A DNA stretch of 64,000 nt from Atriophallophorus winterbourni (Eukaryota > Platyhelminthes > Trematoda > Plagiorchiida > Microphallidae), in contig JACCGJ010003208.1 in the NCBI GenBank assembly GCA_013407085.1, positions 21,321 to 85,320 of the forward strand, read 5' to 3'. The translations under genes were made by a program, and so were the position numbers. Positions 1 through 11,329 of the stretch are shown here, piece by piece (the first letter of the stretch is position 1; every line of letters starts with the position of its first letter). The notes beneath the pieces were generated by a model. It had not been told where the DNA came from, made no database searches, and worked only from the letters and a program-made list of their open reading frames with translations.

Positions 1-1975
1 ATGGATATTGCGGTCTGGCTTCATTTGCGTAACCACTTATACGTCTCCAAATACAATGCACTCTGGGTTTGCCCTCTCGTGTTAAAACTGACTAAACTGG
101 CTACGGCTCTAGAAATTACTGTTCACATTAGAAATGGTACGCACCGTGATCCTTTCGCATCGCGGATCGGAACTAAATAGTGGTGTGGATGAAAAATACT
201 GAGAACATGGTTGAAGTTGCTTCCATTTTTCTCACTGTGTTCGGCTACCGACGTTAGGAACGGTTATATTGTCTGGCTTGAATCGAAACAACTCCAAAAT
301 TAAAGCCTGAATTCTTTATCAACAAAATAATCAGGTTTTTGAGAAAGATGATATACGTGTCAGTTATCCAACACATTATTTCAACGGAATAACTCGAAAG
401 CGAGAAATTTGTTACAGGGAAATTTTATTATGTATCATTGAAATGTATGTTCCACCATGTATGTTCCACTTTTCGATGTGAAATACAAAATATCCCGGAA
501 TACATAAATAACAAATAATATTTAAAAACTTCAAATATACGTTTTCACCGGCTTGATTCTGTTATATTGTGTAATAAAATCTGAAATACTGAATAATCTG
601 AATTGATCCACGCATTCTCTGACTTACACATAAAATTATTCCCCATTTTAACGATAATTTCAACGATTGTGCAGCAGATCTTGTTTCTTACAAATTGAAC
701 TGTAAAATAATTCGAGTCGCCAAAGAACATGGAAGCATTATGATAATGTGATGTGAATCCATGAGAACGTCGGTCGACTGAGGACAGAAATAATTCATGT
801 AAAGTTTCCAAGTCCTGATTAATACTTTCCGTATCTGAGTTCAGAGTCGAAATTCATAATTTCATTTGGCCAGTCAGTTTATTTCTCGTTTCAAATTCAT
901 GAACGCAAAAATACTAAGAATTACTGAATAAGCATTTTACCGGGTCGATTCAAATTTATAAACACGAAAATACCAAGAAGTTAGAAATAAGCATTTTATC
1001 AGGTATAAAAAGAACAGCCAAATCCGGATTTGCTTTTGTCAGGTCTTTTAATATCACCGATCGGCTTCTGACGAATATTTCGCTCAGTTTATTCCCGATG
1101 TGTATTGCAGTAGGTCTATTAAAGTACACCCACGAGTTCAACAACACATTAGGAACCCGAGTGGACAAATACGTTTATTACATACAAAACCAATTAGGCA
1201 ACACCACATAACCACAGCACTGATCCGAAAGCGTGTCTATCCGGGTTGTCACTTCGGGCTGATTTATCAGTCGATTTCTTAACAACCGGTACAGATCAAG
1301 CCCTCTTCTCGCAGGTCTCGTTTGGTAGGCTTTACCAAATTCAAACTTGTTTGATTGCGGCTGATGTTTTTCATCTGTTCATGTATCAAAATTTCTGTTG
1401 CTTTAACTGAAATATATTATATAATAATATGTCAGGGCAAGCAAATCTCGATACTATAGCGTGTACCAGTCGAATGCAAACAACACTTACCGGGTTGCAG
1501 GAGGTGATTAGTTAGAATGCATGCAAATACGACTTATTCAATAATATAAAGCTAATTATGTTTGCCAAAAGACATTTTCGAAACAAACAAGCAAACCATT
1601 TATGTCACTACAACCACGAAACTGTCGAAGGTGAAATGTTTACAATTTTCACCAGGTATTCTTATTAATTGTAAAACAACAATTACTTTTATTGATTGTT
1701 GATAGATTATAATGTAATCATTATCAAACAAAATATGCCGTAATCAATTAATAACCATTAATTGTTTTGTTATAACTTCACAAATATGTTTTCGGTTTGA
1801 TTCTATTATATTGTGTAACAACAAATAATTTAATTGATTGTTGGAAGAGTATAAAGGAATTATTGTCAAATGATTTACAATAACTTTTATTTAATTACTG
1901 ACAATTAGGGTCTGTGAAACGGAACACGAAGTCGGAGCATTAAACACAAAATCATTTCCTGTCAAAAGGGCCATG
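1..1975. repeat. R1 interspersed repeat, long diverged copy
   Basis: Non-coding. The first ~540 bases align by eye with 9,655-10,250 (shared blocks include tgactaaa(c/t)tggctacggct and agcctgaattctttatcaac). Bases 850-1,420 align with 5,815-6,290, 17,725-18,140 and 18,870-19,000, through a block ending in a gggctgatttatcagtcgat-like string. The tail at 1,430-1,640 recurs at 19,290-19,470 and 21,440-21,620, and 1,670-1,975 is an AT-rich part that recurs at 10,250-10,360. Copies are shuffled and diverged, and no long reading frame or known protein motif is visible in any of them. I could not classify the family: it could be the untranslated part of a LINE or Penelope-like element, or a non-autonomous element. 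Confidence 0.7.
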
Positions 1976-1979
1976 TCTA

Positions 1980-2345
1980 GTTAACGATAAATTGCATTTG
2001 TAACTCACGTATTAAGCAAAGAGCGTAAACCCGTTTGCATAAGATTGACGGAAATGAGCGCCTCAATATATTGGTGGATTGTATTCTTCGCCTCCCACTC
2101 TGCAGTTCATTTCCACTAACGTTCGGATGATTAAAGTTGAGGAGGATTTGATAAAGAAGATTTGTATTTGTAATTAGCTGACGGCCAAGACAGGCAAAAT
2201 AAACATGATTAATGAACTTGCCAATACTACATGTGTAGATGATCAAACCTCGTGGAATGACAAAAAATCATCATTTCTAGACATTGTAGTGATACATTTA
2301 CACACAGAGACACACTCTGCGACCGATTTCGTGGAGTAAGTGATT
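1980..2345. repeat. R2 interspersed repeat, copy 1
   Basis: Aligns by eye with 14,330-14,690. Shared landmarks in the same order are an aactcacgt block, agcgtaaa followed by cgttt(t/g)cataag, gaggatttgat, ctgacggc followed by agacaggca, and a terminal (c)gatttcgt block. It is non-coding, and its minus-strand 89-codon frame is not preserved in the second copy. Family unknown. Confidence 0.6.
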
Positions 2346-2559
2346 TGAAACAACCAGTTAAATGCAGTTCCCAAATTAACGTAACGAGGTTGAATTCATT
2401 GTTTTCAACGAGAATTCTTATTTGCTTACATTAGGCTAACGCACAAACCACGAACTGTTCTGTGCTCCTCGAATTAATCAATTTGAGGAGTTGACTTTTA
2501 TTCTCGGGAACACTGGTATTGAGTTCGTGGCAGCCATTACGAGTAAGAAATCAGAATTA

Positions 2560-3000
2560 CTGATTATTATAAATTAATTCACGCACTTTCAGAGAAACAC
2601 ATGAAAAACCCTCTCGATTGAACCAAAGTATTATTAGTTCGCATTTGTTATCTTCCAACTGTTTGGCGCTGCTAGCTCATGTGCTATGACTGGGGTTGAG
2701 TTCCCCATATCATTAAAAGCCATAGATCATCGCTCATCGATAGCTAATTATGAATGTCATCCAACTTTCTCGAAACAAACTTATTTATCGTGTATTATTT
2801 TTCAAAAGCACCTACTGCAACACCAGGTTTGTTCGACCCTGAACGTTTGGAAATTATGTGATAGCCCTAAATTCGCGTTTTATACGGATCCATTGTTTCC
2901 GCCGAAATTTATACAACGGGTTTCACGTACACCAAATGATACGTACCGTGATTTTATTGCTAAGCCATTCAGAACAAAATATTGATAAGGATAAATAATA
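2560..3000. repeat. R1 interspersed repeat, partial copy
   Basis: Contains R1 modules ending in ttcgcatttgt(t/c)at..cttccaactgtttggcgctg, followed by the module that recurs at 16,715-16,950 (caacaccaggtttgttcgac, then tgatagccctaaattcgcgt, then atgatacgtaccgtga). The 99-codon open frame here is interrupted in the 16.7 kb copy, so I do not treat it as a gene. Confidence 0.65.
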
Positions 3001-3079
3001 CAGAGCGTTTTATGGTTAGGCGGTTGCTGGGTTACGACAGTCCAGTGTAGTGATAATTCCGGCGATATAATCGCGGGAC

Positions 3080-3548
3080 AAAAGTCATCGGTTTACTTGG
3101 CATTGCAATGAAACAGTACCAAAATTTCAAATTTGAGAGACTTGTTTGCGACGATTTTAGAAAATTTAGTGCCGCTTTCTCGATGACTGGCCAACACGGT
3201 CGACATCGATATGTTTAATATCTGTGGTGAACTTTGCAATGAAGTTTATCTGACGAATTTCTGTTGGAGAATATCGGTTTGTCGTAGAACCGAACGTATA
3301 AACGATTGGCTTGTGATTCGTTAACACAATTGAGGTTCTCGAGTAGGTAACTGAAGTGTTTAATAGCTAACTAGGTAAATGGCGAGAAATTTGCGTCCAA
3401 GAGTGCTATACCTAGTCTGGGCGGGTTGCAAATTTCGTGAGAAAAATACAGTGGTTAAATGTCTCTTTTTTTCTTGTTGCCGCACAGCTTCGACTGCAAA
3501 TTGCGATGCGTCAGTCTTCAAGTGACTTATAGCGAAATAGTTGATCAA
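3080..3548 (-). pseudogene. Gypsy RNase H fragment
   Basis: RNase H removes the RNA strand during reverse transcription. The 62-codon frame at 3,548-3,360 contains LKTDASQFAVEAV and QPAQTRYSTLGRKFLAIYL. It continues, after a frame change, with TNHKPIVYTFGS, RYSPTEIRQI and FIAKFTTDIKHI to about 3,100, which are the standard final RNase H motifs. The sequence then loses similarity where the linker to integrase would begin. Confidence 0.8.
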
Positions 3549-3759
3549 AAGTTCTATAACCTCGACGAATGCTAATTCTGCTGCATCTGTAATTTATAGC
3601 TTTTTGGGATTACTTTTTTAAAATATCATTAAGCGGTTGGAATAGCTTAGCGGAGTTATAAATGAATCGTCCATAATAATTTACGACCGTGTCAGCTCTT
3701 GATTGATTGTGGCATTGGATATTTTATTTCGGATCGTGTTGTTTTGGTTAACGGTCTCA

Positions 3760-4150
3760 TCTAATTACTACCAATCCCTTGGTCAATGAAATCGATAGTC
3801 AACTGACCAAAACGAATTAGGCCGGATTCATAAGAACGCCGCATTCGGTAAAACGTTGAAAGATATAACGAAGATGTCCTACATGCTCCTCGTGTGATGA
3901 ACTGGCTACTAATACGACGTCGATATACAACACGATCCAATAAAAAAGCAGTGTAGCTATGCACAAACTAATGGGTATGCGGATAAATTCGGAAAAAAAT
4001 TAATTACGTCATTACCGCAGTCTTAGCAATATCATCATGGTCCACGTGAATCGAGTGGTATGCACGTACGATGTCTAATTGAGAGAAAACTTATATTCTG
4101 TCAAGACTAAACGGAGCATCGTGAATGTACGGAATATGGTATCGGTTAGG
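3760..4150 (-). pseudogene. Gypsy reverse transcriptase fragment
   Basis: The polymerase domain copies the element's RNA into DNA. Recognised strings on the minus strand are FSQLDIVRAYHSIHVDHDD then KTAVMT (about 4,085-4,000), and later LYIDVVLVASSSHEEHVGHL then RYIFQRF (3,930-3,840). The catalytic YxDD box is degraded: YIDVV stands in place of YIDDV. Stops interrupt several segments. The same region has a second, shorter relative at about 16.5 kb. Confidence 0.8.
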
Positions 4151-4209
4151 TTGTGTAAAGATATTTACGCACAGTAATACAGTGTAATACAGTCAATACC
4201 GTTTATAAG

Positions 4210-4568
4210 CTCTAGGGTATTCGTTATCAGAAAAGCGAAGCGGGATGCATGTCTGAGTCTGAGATCAAGTTTCAAAAGTTTCTCACCATAAGTCGAGATT
4301 TTAGATTCATTAGGCACATGATGGACGTTTTTTCTCAACTTTGCGGTATAACGCTAACCTCATCGCCGGTTTCAACAATTGAGATGAGCTCAGTGAAAGA
4401 GTCGTAGCAGCATAGTAGGTGACTACCGGGTTTGTCAGGATCGGTCGTCACCATTACTGAAGGTCCACTTGAAAAGCCGACAAATTTGCTGTCAGCATTA
4501 GAATATGTACAACCGAGCGACAATTGCGCGCTGCCCATTTCAACCGACAGTGGTAATATCAGAACCAA
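4210..4568 (-). pseudogene. Gypsy aspartic protease fragment
   Basis: The retroviral-type protease matures the Gag-Pol polyprotein. At the end of a 77-codon frame the active-site segment reads ETGDEVSVIP. The family consensus is DTGAEVSV, so the catalytic aspartate appears changed to Glu. Downstream, across a stop, the following flap-like region (HVPNESKISTYGEKLLKLDL) matches the family. It lies directly after the gag remnant, as expected. Confidence 0.75.
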
Positions 4569-4680
4569 TTAATTTATGGAGTACAAGAACGGCTGCCATT
4601 TACGGATCGACTCCGACTTCTAAATTCAGGAATTCTGGAAATGTATGGTTCTATTGCTGATAGTTTCTTAATCAGCATGA

Positions 4681-5230
4681 CTACGGTGCCCTGAAGGTTG
4701 GGAATTCTACTTCCTTCTTATACTCCATTGATGTTGATTCTGTCGAGGCGTTTTTGAATTTCATCTGCGCCATCAGCCAATATGTCAAAACAATTTTCGT
4801 GAACCGACAGGGCATGCATGACAGATGTGCTGGATGACATTGAATTACCCAAAGTAAATGTAAGACAGAATCGTCTAACTTTGTGTTGCCCACGAAAGAA
4901 CGCATGTGACACAAAATCTGTGAAGGAGTCCTATCTCTATGTTTCACACCAGCAAACAGTTGATTTAGCCTGGCTCCATTATAAGACATAGTAAGCTTAA
5001 GTGAAGTAGAATTCAGCGTGTCCGTCGGTGAATTGGCGTGCATGAAGTCGATAATGTGTAGTATTTCGTTTGTGATATAATACCTTAAATGTGATCGTAC
5101 ATAATAAAATATGACATCTTGTGTGGAAAATCGTCTCAAACGAAACATGTCCCGAAACTATATTAACCAGACTTGTGGGTTAGCTGAGTAAAATGCTGAG
5201 GCGTGGCAGCCAATAACGTTCGAAAGAATC
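4681..5230 (-). pseudogene. Gypsy gag fragment
   Basis: The nucleocapsid precursor makes the particle in which LTR retrotransposons reverse-transcribe. The longest piece is a 155-codon frame (5,148-4,681). Its first ~110 codons read as gag: RLRRFSTQDVIFYYV near the start, a LNQLFAGVKHRDRTPSQIL block in the middle, then NTKLDDSVL. After that the gag reading moves to the frame at 4,912-4,718, which contains HENCFDILADGADEIQKRL, so there is a frameshift near 4,850. Upstream, past a stop, a NPQVW-like string around 5,190 belongs to the gag N-terminus. The zinc knuckle is not visible. Confidence 0.8.
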
Positions 5231-5399
5231 AGTTGAGTCAAAATATGTTATGCTCAAATTGCAAAATAAAGAGAGTTCTGAGCAATAAATGGACAACGGG
5301 TTTTTCAATTATGAGGTGGATAAGTGCATAATATAACAGAAACTTTTTACAGAACACAGAAACAAACTCTCAATGCGTGAAAATCCAAGTCCTATGTAA

Positions 5400-6800
5400 T
5401 TACGAACATTAATAAGCGGATTGGCAGACAAAATGCCACTTTGTCCATAATGAACTCTTAAAAATAAGACAACGCCATTCCGATTTGAAAACAAAGATAA
5501 ATGTATACAGCACGTTTAATTTTAACCAAAACTAACGGCGCAAGAAACAGACATGAACTCAATCATCTCTATCTAAATCCAGATATTGCTTCAAACGCTG
5601 TTCAAAAATCACACCATCTACATTTATCAATCGACCAGATAGTGCCGCAGAGATTTTTCATCAGGAGTCATACCGTTTCGTCGTTCGATACGCTTAAGAG
5701 CATGGAAGCATCATGCTAATGTTATGTTAATCTATAGTTAACGTCGGATGACTGGAGCAGAAATAATTCATGTATCGTTTCCATGTCTAGTGTAATACTA
5801 TTCGTATCTGAGACCAAATTCATAATTTCTTATGGCCACACAAATTCGTTCTTGTTTCAAATTTATAAACGCGCAAATCCCAAGAAGTTAAAAATAATAA
5901 TTTTAGCGGTCATAAGCAGAGTAGCCATATCCGGATTTGCTTTCGTCAGTTCATTCAATGTCAACGAGCGGCATTTCACGAATATTGCGCTTGGTTTATT
6001 CCCGAGGACTATCGGACCAGGTCTACTAACTTATACCCACGAGCCCTACAACACAAAAGAAAGCCGAGTGGACAAATACGTTCATTACAAACAAGACCTA
6101 TAAGGGTAAATCAAACAACCACAGCATGATTCTCAACACGTCTGTTTTGGTTGTCACTCCGATCTGATTTATCAGTAGATTTTGTGTCAATCTGAACTCT
6201 TCAAGCACTCGCCTAGCGGGTCGTGTTTAGTAGACGTTGACCAATTTGAAATCGTTTTATTGCGGCAAAGGTTTTTCATATGTTCATGTTTCCAAATTGC
6301 TGTTGCTTGGACCAAAATATTATGAGTTCGCATTTGTCATTTTCCAACTTTTTGTCGCTGCTTGCTCTTATGTTGTTTCAAAGAAGAGTGTTCTGAATAT
6401 CATTCGGAAGCGCTAGATTAGCGCTGATCGATAATGCACTTTGCACCATCATGAAAACTACCTCAATATTTCATGAATACATATCTTGATTTAACACCAT
6501 CATCTAAAAATTATGTTAGAATCTCAAAGTTTGAAAATCATGTGACTTTTTTACGGATTGTTTCATTGTGCCGCTATATCCACAAAAGGTTTCATGTATA
6601 CGAAATTTTATGTATCGTGATTCTGTCGTTGCGGAAATCGGAACGATATAATAGTGTGGATAAAATATTTATAGAAGTTGATTAAGTTGGCTCCGATTTC
6701 TCTCACAGTTTTAAGCAATCGAACTTAGGACCGGTAATCTCGTCAAGCTTATATCCAGCCAATCCAAACATTGATACGAGAATTCTTTATCAACAAAATC
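5400..6800. repeat. R1 interspersed repeat copy
   Basis: Carries the R1 module with tcataatttct..tggcca, tttcaaatttataaacgcgc, atccggatttgctttcgtca, tacccacgagccctacaaca and ttgtcattttccaacttttt in the same order as at 850-1,420 and 17,720-18,180. The final part (6,590-6,800) matches 120-320 and 9,790-9,960. Its small reading frames (106 and 70 codons) are not conserved between copies. Confidence 0.7.
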
Positions 6801-7300
6801 ATTATGATTCATAGATATATGATATACGTGTTATTTACCTCACACATTTTTTCAACGCAATAAGATAAGGTTGAAAGATTTGTTCCAAAGAAATTTCATA
6901 ACTTAATAATAAAATTACTATCCCAAGAAGGAGGAAACCTAAAAACAAATATTTCTCATTATTTTGAAACAGCTGCTACCGAAAAACAACGTATGTTTCT
7001 CCTTAATGTTATATAATTTAAAATATCCTGCAAAAACAAGCATCTCTCGTTTAGTGGAACTTAGATTATTGGATACCGCGTAATTGCGGTTGACGTTTTC
7101 TAACTGGTCGTGTTTCAGGAAGGCGTTTGCTTGAACCAAAATATTAGAAGTTCGCATTTGTCATCGTGCGTCTTTCAAGCGCTGCTAAGTCTTGTGTTTT
7201 AAGACTTAGGATGAAAAAACAATTAACTTCATAATAATCTTAGAGCGGAACTATATATAAAAATGTATATATTATCATATAATACTTAAGGTCCGAGCTA
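6800..7300. repeat. R1-derived sequence, fragmentary
   Basis: 6,780-6,960 continues the R1 order seen at 310-440 and 9,955-10,100 (attctttatcaacaaaatc, then a gatatacgtg-like string). 7,075-7,200 repeats the R1 module with aattgcggttgacgtttt and ttcgcatttgtcat. The remaining ~100 bases are AT-rich and unrecognised. Confidence 0.5.
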
Positions 7301-7314
7301 GTATTGATAGAAAA

Positions 7315-9420
7315 AGCCAAAGTCATGACCGATCTAAATGATCTTCGACCTTTGCATATTTAATTGCAGTATATTTTCGGATGACCCTTTGTAAACAGCA
7401 TTCAAATCATTTTGCTGCAAAATACATTAATTAGTATTGCTGAATTGCTCGCATACTTTCATAACGTAAGGAAAAATACCATCTTACTGTCATTTGTTCT
7501 TCGTATATTGTTCATATAGACTGAGAACAGTATTGGTTTGAGCACTGAACCTTGTGGAACACCGCTAGTTACATCGATTTTTTCCGATGATGGGCCGTCC
7601 AGACGAACTCTGATGTGTTTATTGCTGAGCTAAGCATTATCAATTCATATAGTCTTCTAGCAATCCCGTGTTTATTTAGCGTGTGTCAAAAGTAACTAAT
7701 GAGCAAATTTGTCGAATGCTTCAGAAATGTTCAAGTTGCACGCATGAATACAGCCCTTCGCATCTACAACCCACGTCCAATCGTCTAAGCGTGTCAGCAA
7801 ATTTGTTATGCAAGAGCGATTTCTGCGTAATCTATGTGGGTAAATGCAAAAAGTGGGTTTTTTCCCAAATGACCCACGATTTCTACCATTATTGTTCGCT
7901 CAAAAACGTTTAGTACCGAATACAGCAATGTCACTGGTCTGTAATTTGTAACTTCATAACGGCAAACACCTTTGTTAATGGTTATTATTTGTCCCAGTTT
8001 TCATTGTCTTCGGTGGATCAAATTAATAAACATGCAGGGTAATGGTTCAGATTGCTGCGCATGGCAAGATTATAGCGGTTTTGGGGTTCTTTTATCTGGT
8101 CCTGAAAATTTATATACGTTCAATTTCCGTAAGTGCTTCGCTACCACCAGACAAGTAATCAATACTTCACTCAAAGTCGGTCGGTCTAGTCAAATGATTG
8201 GTTCCTGATCAGGCTCCGTCGATTTCGTCGCACAAGCATCGGCATTAAAGTCTGCTGACAGGTAGGCGGTCTGATTAATGGATTCTCTAAAGACGTACTT
8301 CGTTTTTATTGCAAAACCTCCTCGTGTAATATTCGTACTATCGTTTACATGTGTATATATAAGCTTCAGATTCTAATGCACCTGAGAAGTCAATTCAGAT
8401 TGGATAGCTTGTTCATCAACCCGAATTAGGATGATAAATATGTGTTTCGCAGTCGTGTTAATTATGCCTAAGAATCAGCTGTGTGGGTAGCTTTTTAAAA
8501 AGCTCCCATGCTAGTGTCCTTTGTTTCATCCATTTTTTAGTCAGTCTTCGTAAATAATATTTATTACGTTAAGACGTTTTCTTTAAAACAGACATTGAAT
8601 GTTTCTTCGATATAGATTTTAGGTGCTGTAAGAAAGATTGCCAATGACTATCCGGATCGAAGTAAACCAGTTGTGCAGAATTCGTGATTTTTAACACGGC
8701 ACGCAGAACACGGCAGTTCACATATTTAGCGGATTTCGTTCCGATACTTTTGCGTTAGCGCTACAAACGTCCTCGAAATCTAGGACAACGTGATCGCTTC
8801 GTCTGTTCGACGGTTTATGAACGACGTTCTTAACAGGTGTATGATCTCATCTAAGTATTAGGTCCAAGGTTTACGGCTGGTCTGATCCCTTCATATGGGT
8901 AAATCCAAATACGTGGTTATAAAAAGTGCGTAATCCAAGACAGCTCGAAGTCCATATTTAAGTATCTCTGATGGATGATCACCCTCGCTTTAAAGCTGGA
9001 AAAATGTGAGATTCCACTTTATAAATACTTCAGTATTGTATCGCTTTGTTAAATAGCGCGAAGCATTAATCTGTTCATTATTTAGGTCGAGAGTTGCAGT
9101 GAAGAACGATAGATCACTGCAATGATGCATTGATCTCCTGTAGTTTGAGTCAGAGAGCACTGAAGTGTCATTTACATCAAGGGTCTGGTCGTGCTGTTTC
9201 TCCGCTAATACCTGAACGGTCACCCCGAAATAGAGACATGCTGAGGAATGAGAGTTTATTGTCAGACGATGAGTCATAGAATCACGTTTCTGTTATTGCA
9301 ACGGTGTCTGGCGCCGTTTTATTACACATCTTGGACAATTCGAATAATTTGTTAAAAAGGCTGTTTGTGTTTGTTTAGATGCACTTAATTTCGATTTCGA
9401 GTTCTGAATTCTTTTAATTC
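7315..9420 (-). mobile_element. Decayed CR1-like LINE, 3' part missing
   Basis: Read on the minus strand this copy is collinear with the plus-strand element at 11,340-13,480. Near 9,300 is the end of an endonuclease motif resembling TETW. At about 9,110 comes DLNNEQINASRYLTKRYNT. The endonuclease tail follows at 8,960-8,620, then the linker (about 8,290-8,200), an RT segment with RNRSC and NISEAFDK (7,830-7,690), and the VPQGSVLKPILF box (7,560-7,520). Similarity ends near 7,315, just after the region matching LNMQ of the plus copy, so the post-RT domain and 3'UTR are absent. Stops and frameshifts are frequent. The loss of a 3' end is not explained by ordinary 5' truncation and implies later deletion or rearrangement. 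Confidence 0.8.
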
Positions 9421-9639
9421 GCTCAAACTTGACTACGATAAATTAGATGTAGTGTAATTAAAAATACCGTATGAGACGACTGTTTAGTTTCCTGGTGCAC
9501 GCTAGATACGCTGAGAACCTTAGCGTATGCTTGCGTTTTTGAGAATAGGAAATTAATTTTTGTTTGATCCGCCATGTTACATTGTTCCGTAAACGCTGAA
9601 GTGTCGTTTAGTTGTCGACAGCTGATTGGATAGTTTGAA

Positions 9640-10385
9640 ATTAACGATCGGGATTCTAGCCTCGCTTCTTGCGTGAACACTTGTACGTCTACAAATACAA
9701 TACACTCCGAATTTGCCCGCTCGTGTTATAACTGACTAAATTGGCTACGGCTCCATGGATTACTGCTCACATTAGAAATGATTCTTATCGTAATCATGTC
9801 ATCGCGAAAAGTGGAACGGAATAGTGGTGTGGATAAAAATACAGAGAAATTGATTACGTTTGCTTCGATTCGCGAAACGGTGTTGGGCGATTGACGTTAG
9901 GACCGGTAGGTTCGTCTGGCAATGAATTGAACCAACTCAAACATTGTAGCCTGAATTCTTTATCAACAAAATCAATAATTTTTAGAAATATCTGATATAT
10001 GTGCCATTTATTCAACACATTTCTCCAATGGAATGAATTATAAGTGAGATTTTGTTACAGGGAAATCTTATTATGTATCATTGAAATTACTATCCCAAGA
10101 TTAAATGAATATGAAATTAAATATTTTGTATCATTTTGAAACAGGTTATTCCATTGCGCCGGGTATGTTTCCATTTTATGGTGAAAAATCCTAAATATCC
10201 TGAATAACATAAAATACAAATAATTTTTATAACTTCAAAAACTATTTTTGCCGTGTTGTCTAAAATTAATTATTTTAATTTATTGTTGATTTATTATAAC
10301 GGCATTATTGTCAAATGATTTTTAAATACTAACATTTAGGATCTGTGAGAAGGAACATGTAGTCAGAGCATACTCAACAGAGAAT
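9640..10385. repeat. R1 interspersed repeat copy
   Basis: Aligns with bases 30-540 over its first ~600 bases, then with the AT-rich segment at 1,800-1,940 (gtcaaatgatttt, ctaacatttaggatctgtga). It directly abuts the CR1-like element that begins near 10,386. Confidence 0.7.
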
Positions 10386-11104
10386 TTGTCACATTTGAGC
10401 AGGCCCACATTTGCTCAGATAACTACGCAAAATCTCACCAAAACTAAAAAGGGTTTATCAAAGTTGCACACTTGTCACGGAATTCAAAAAGAATTCCACA
10501 TAGCCACCGTCAAAAACACGGACTCAAACTGTAAACCAAAACCCACAAGTATAAACTTCAGTGTGATATGTACCAACGTGACCGAGTCACAGGAAACGCT
10601 ATTCGAAACCAAAGAGATGCACGACTTAGTGGATTGGCATAATCTTTGTTGTCAGATGAAACTGTCCGCAGTTACACCCTCATCAATTGTTCGGCTACAC
10701 CGTCACATAAATTACCCTGACAAAATGATCCACGTCTTTTAAAAATAACGTTGAAATCAGTTGAGGATGTGGAAAACGTACTTTCATATGCTCACAAGCT
10801 TAGAGATGTTTCCAGTTTAACAAGTCGTATCCTTCAGGATCTACCATGGTGGGAGCGAAGGACGACAAAGCAATATCGAGAGGAAAACAATCCAAGAAGT
10901 ATTGTTTTTCTGGGTGTTCCAGGTTACGCTGCAGACGATCCTTCTCAAAAGTTTGAGCACGATCACAAACAGTGGAAATACTTAGCTGAAAAGATCGGCG
11001 TTGAAACATCCATACTTGTAAGCACTTTGAGGATGCCGATGTCTACAAACTATAGAGGGCAAGGTCCTAGCCCTCTGAAGCTAACCTTTTTACAACCGAA
11101 ATGA
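10386..11104 (+). pseudogene. CR1-type ORF1 (RNA-binding protein) remnant
   Basis: ORF1 proteins of CR1-like elements coat the element RNA. The second piece (10,751-11,104, 117 codons) contains a block with NPRSIVFLGVPG followed by an acidic/His-rich stretch and, at its end, GPSPLKLTF. That order of an R-S-(I/V)-x-x-x-G-V-P string and a later P-L-K-(V/L)-x-F string is common in flatworm LINE ORF1 proteins. The preceding piece (10,386-10,742, 118 codons) is in a different frame, so a frameshift lies near 10,743. The true start codon is not determined and the frame may open further upstream. Confidence 0.6.
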
Positions 11105-11329
11105 CCGATAGTTGTCAAACGCGAATGAAAAGTCAAATAGAAGATATCTACGCCGAAGCGTAAAGTTAAACTTGCCTAGGACCAAAACCGAAATTTAACA
11201 AACGGATAGTACTGATCAATCTACGTCAAATGTCACAGTTCAATTGGAACTTCATGCGCTACTTCAAAAGAACGTGAGCCTTTCGGCTCTGACAGAGTCG
11301 GGCTCCCAATGACCTCTCATGATATGAAC

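Larger units (their letters stand above)
3060..5230 (-). mobile_element. Decayed Gypsy-type LTR retrotransposon
   Basis: Read on the minus strand, gag, protease, reverse transcriptase and RNase H appear in the canonical Gypsy order from 5,230 down to about 3,080. Recognition rests on motif strings in several broken frames: a gag block with DRTPSQ and GNTKLDDSVL, a protease-like ETGDEVSVIP, an RT block with a KTAVMT-like end, and RNase H with TDAS and QPAQTRYSTLGRKFLAIYL. The copy stops near the RNase H-integrase linker. No integrase or LTR is visible. Frame changes and stops are numerous, so it is a fossil. Bases 6.8-7.2 kb and 2.5-3.0 kb on either side are R1 sequence, which suggests insertion into or among R1 copies. 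Confidence 0.85.

Noticed and set aside
2686..2985. 99-codon plus frame
   Set aside because: Lies within R1 and is not conserved in the matching copy at 16.7-16.95 kb.
9423..9680. 85-codon minus frame next to the decayed CR1
   Set aside because: No endonuclease or ORF1 motif; partly overlaps an R1 copy.
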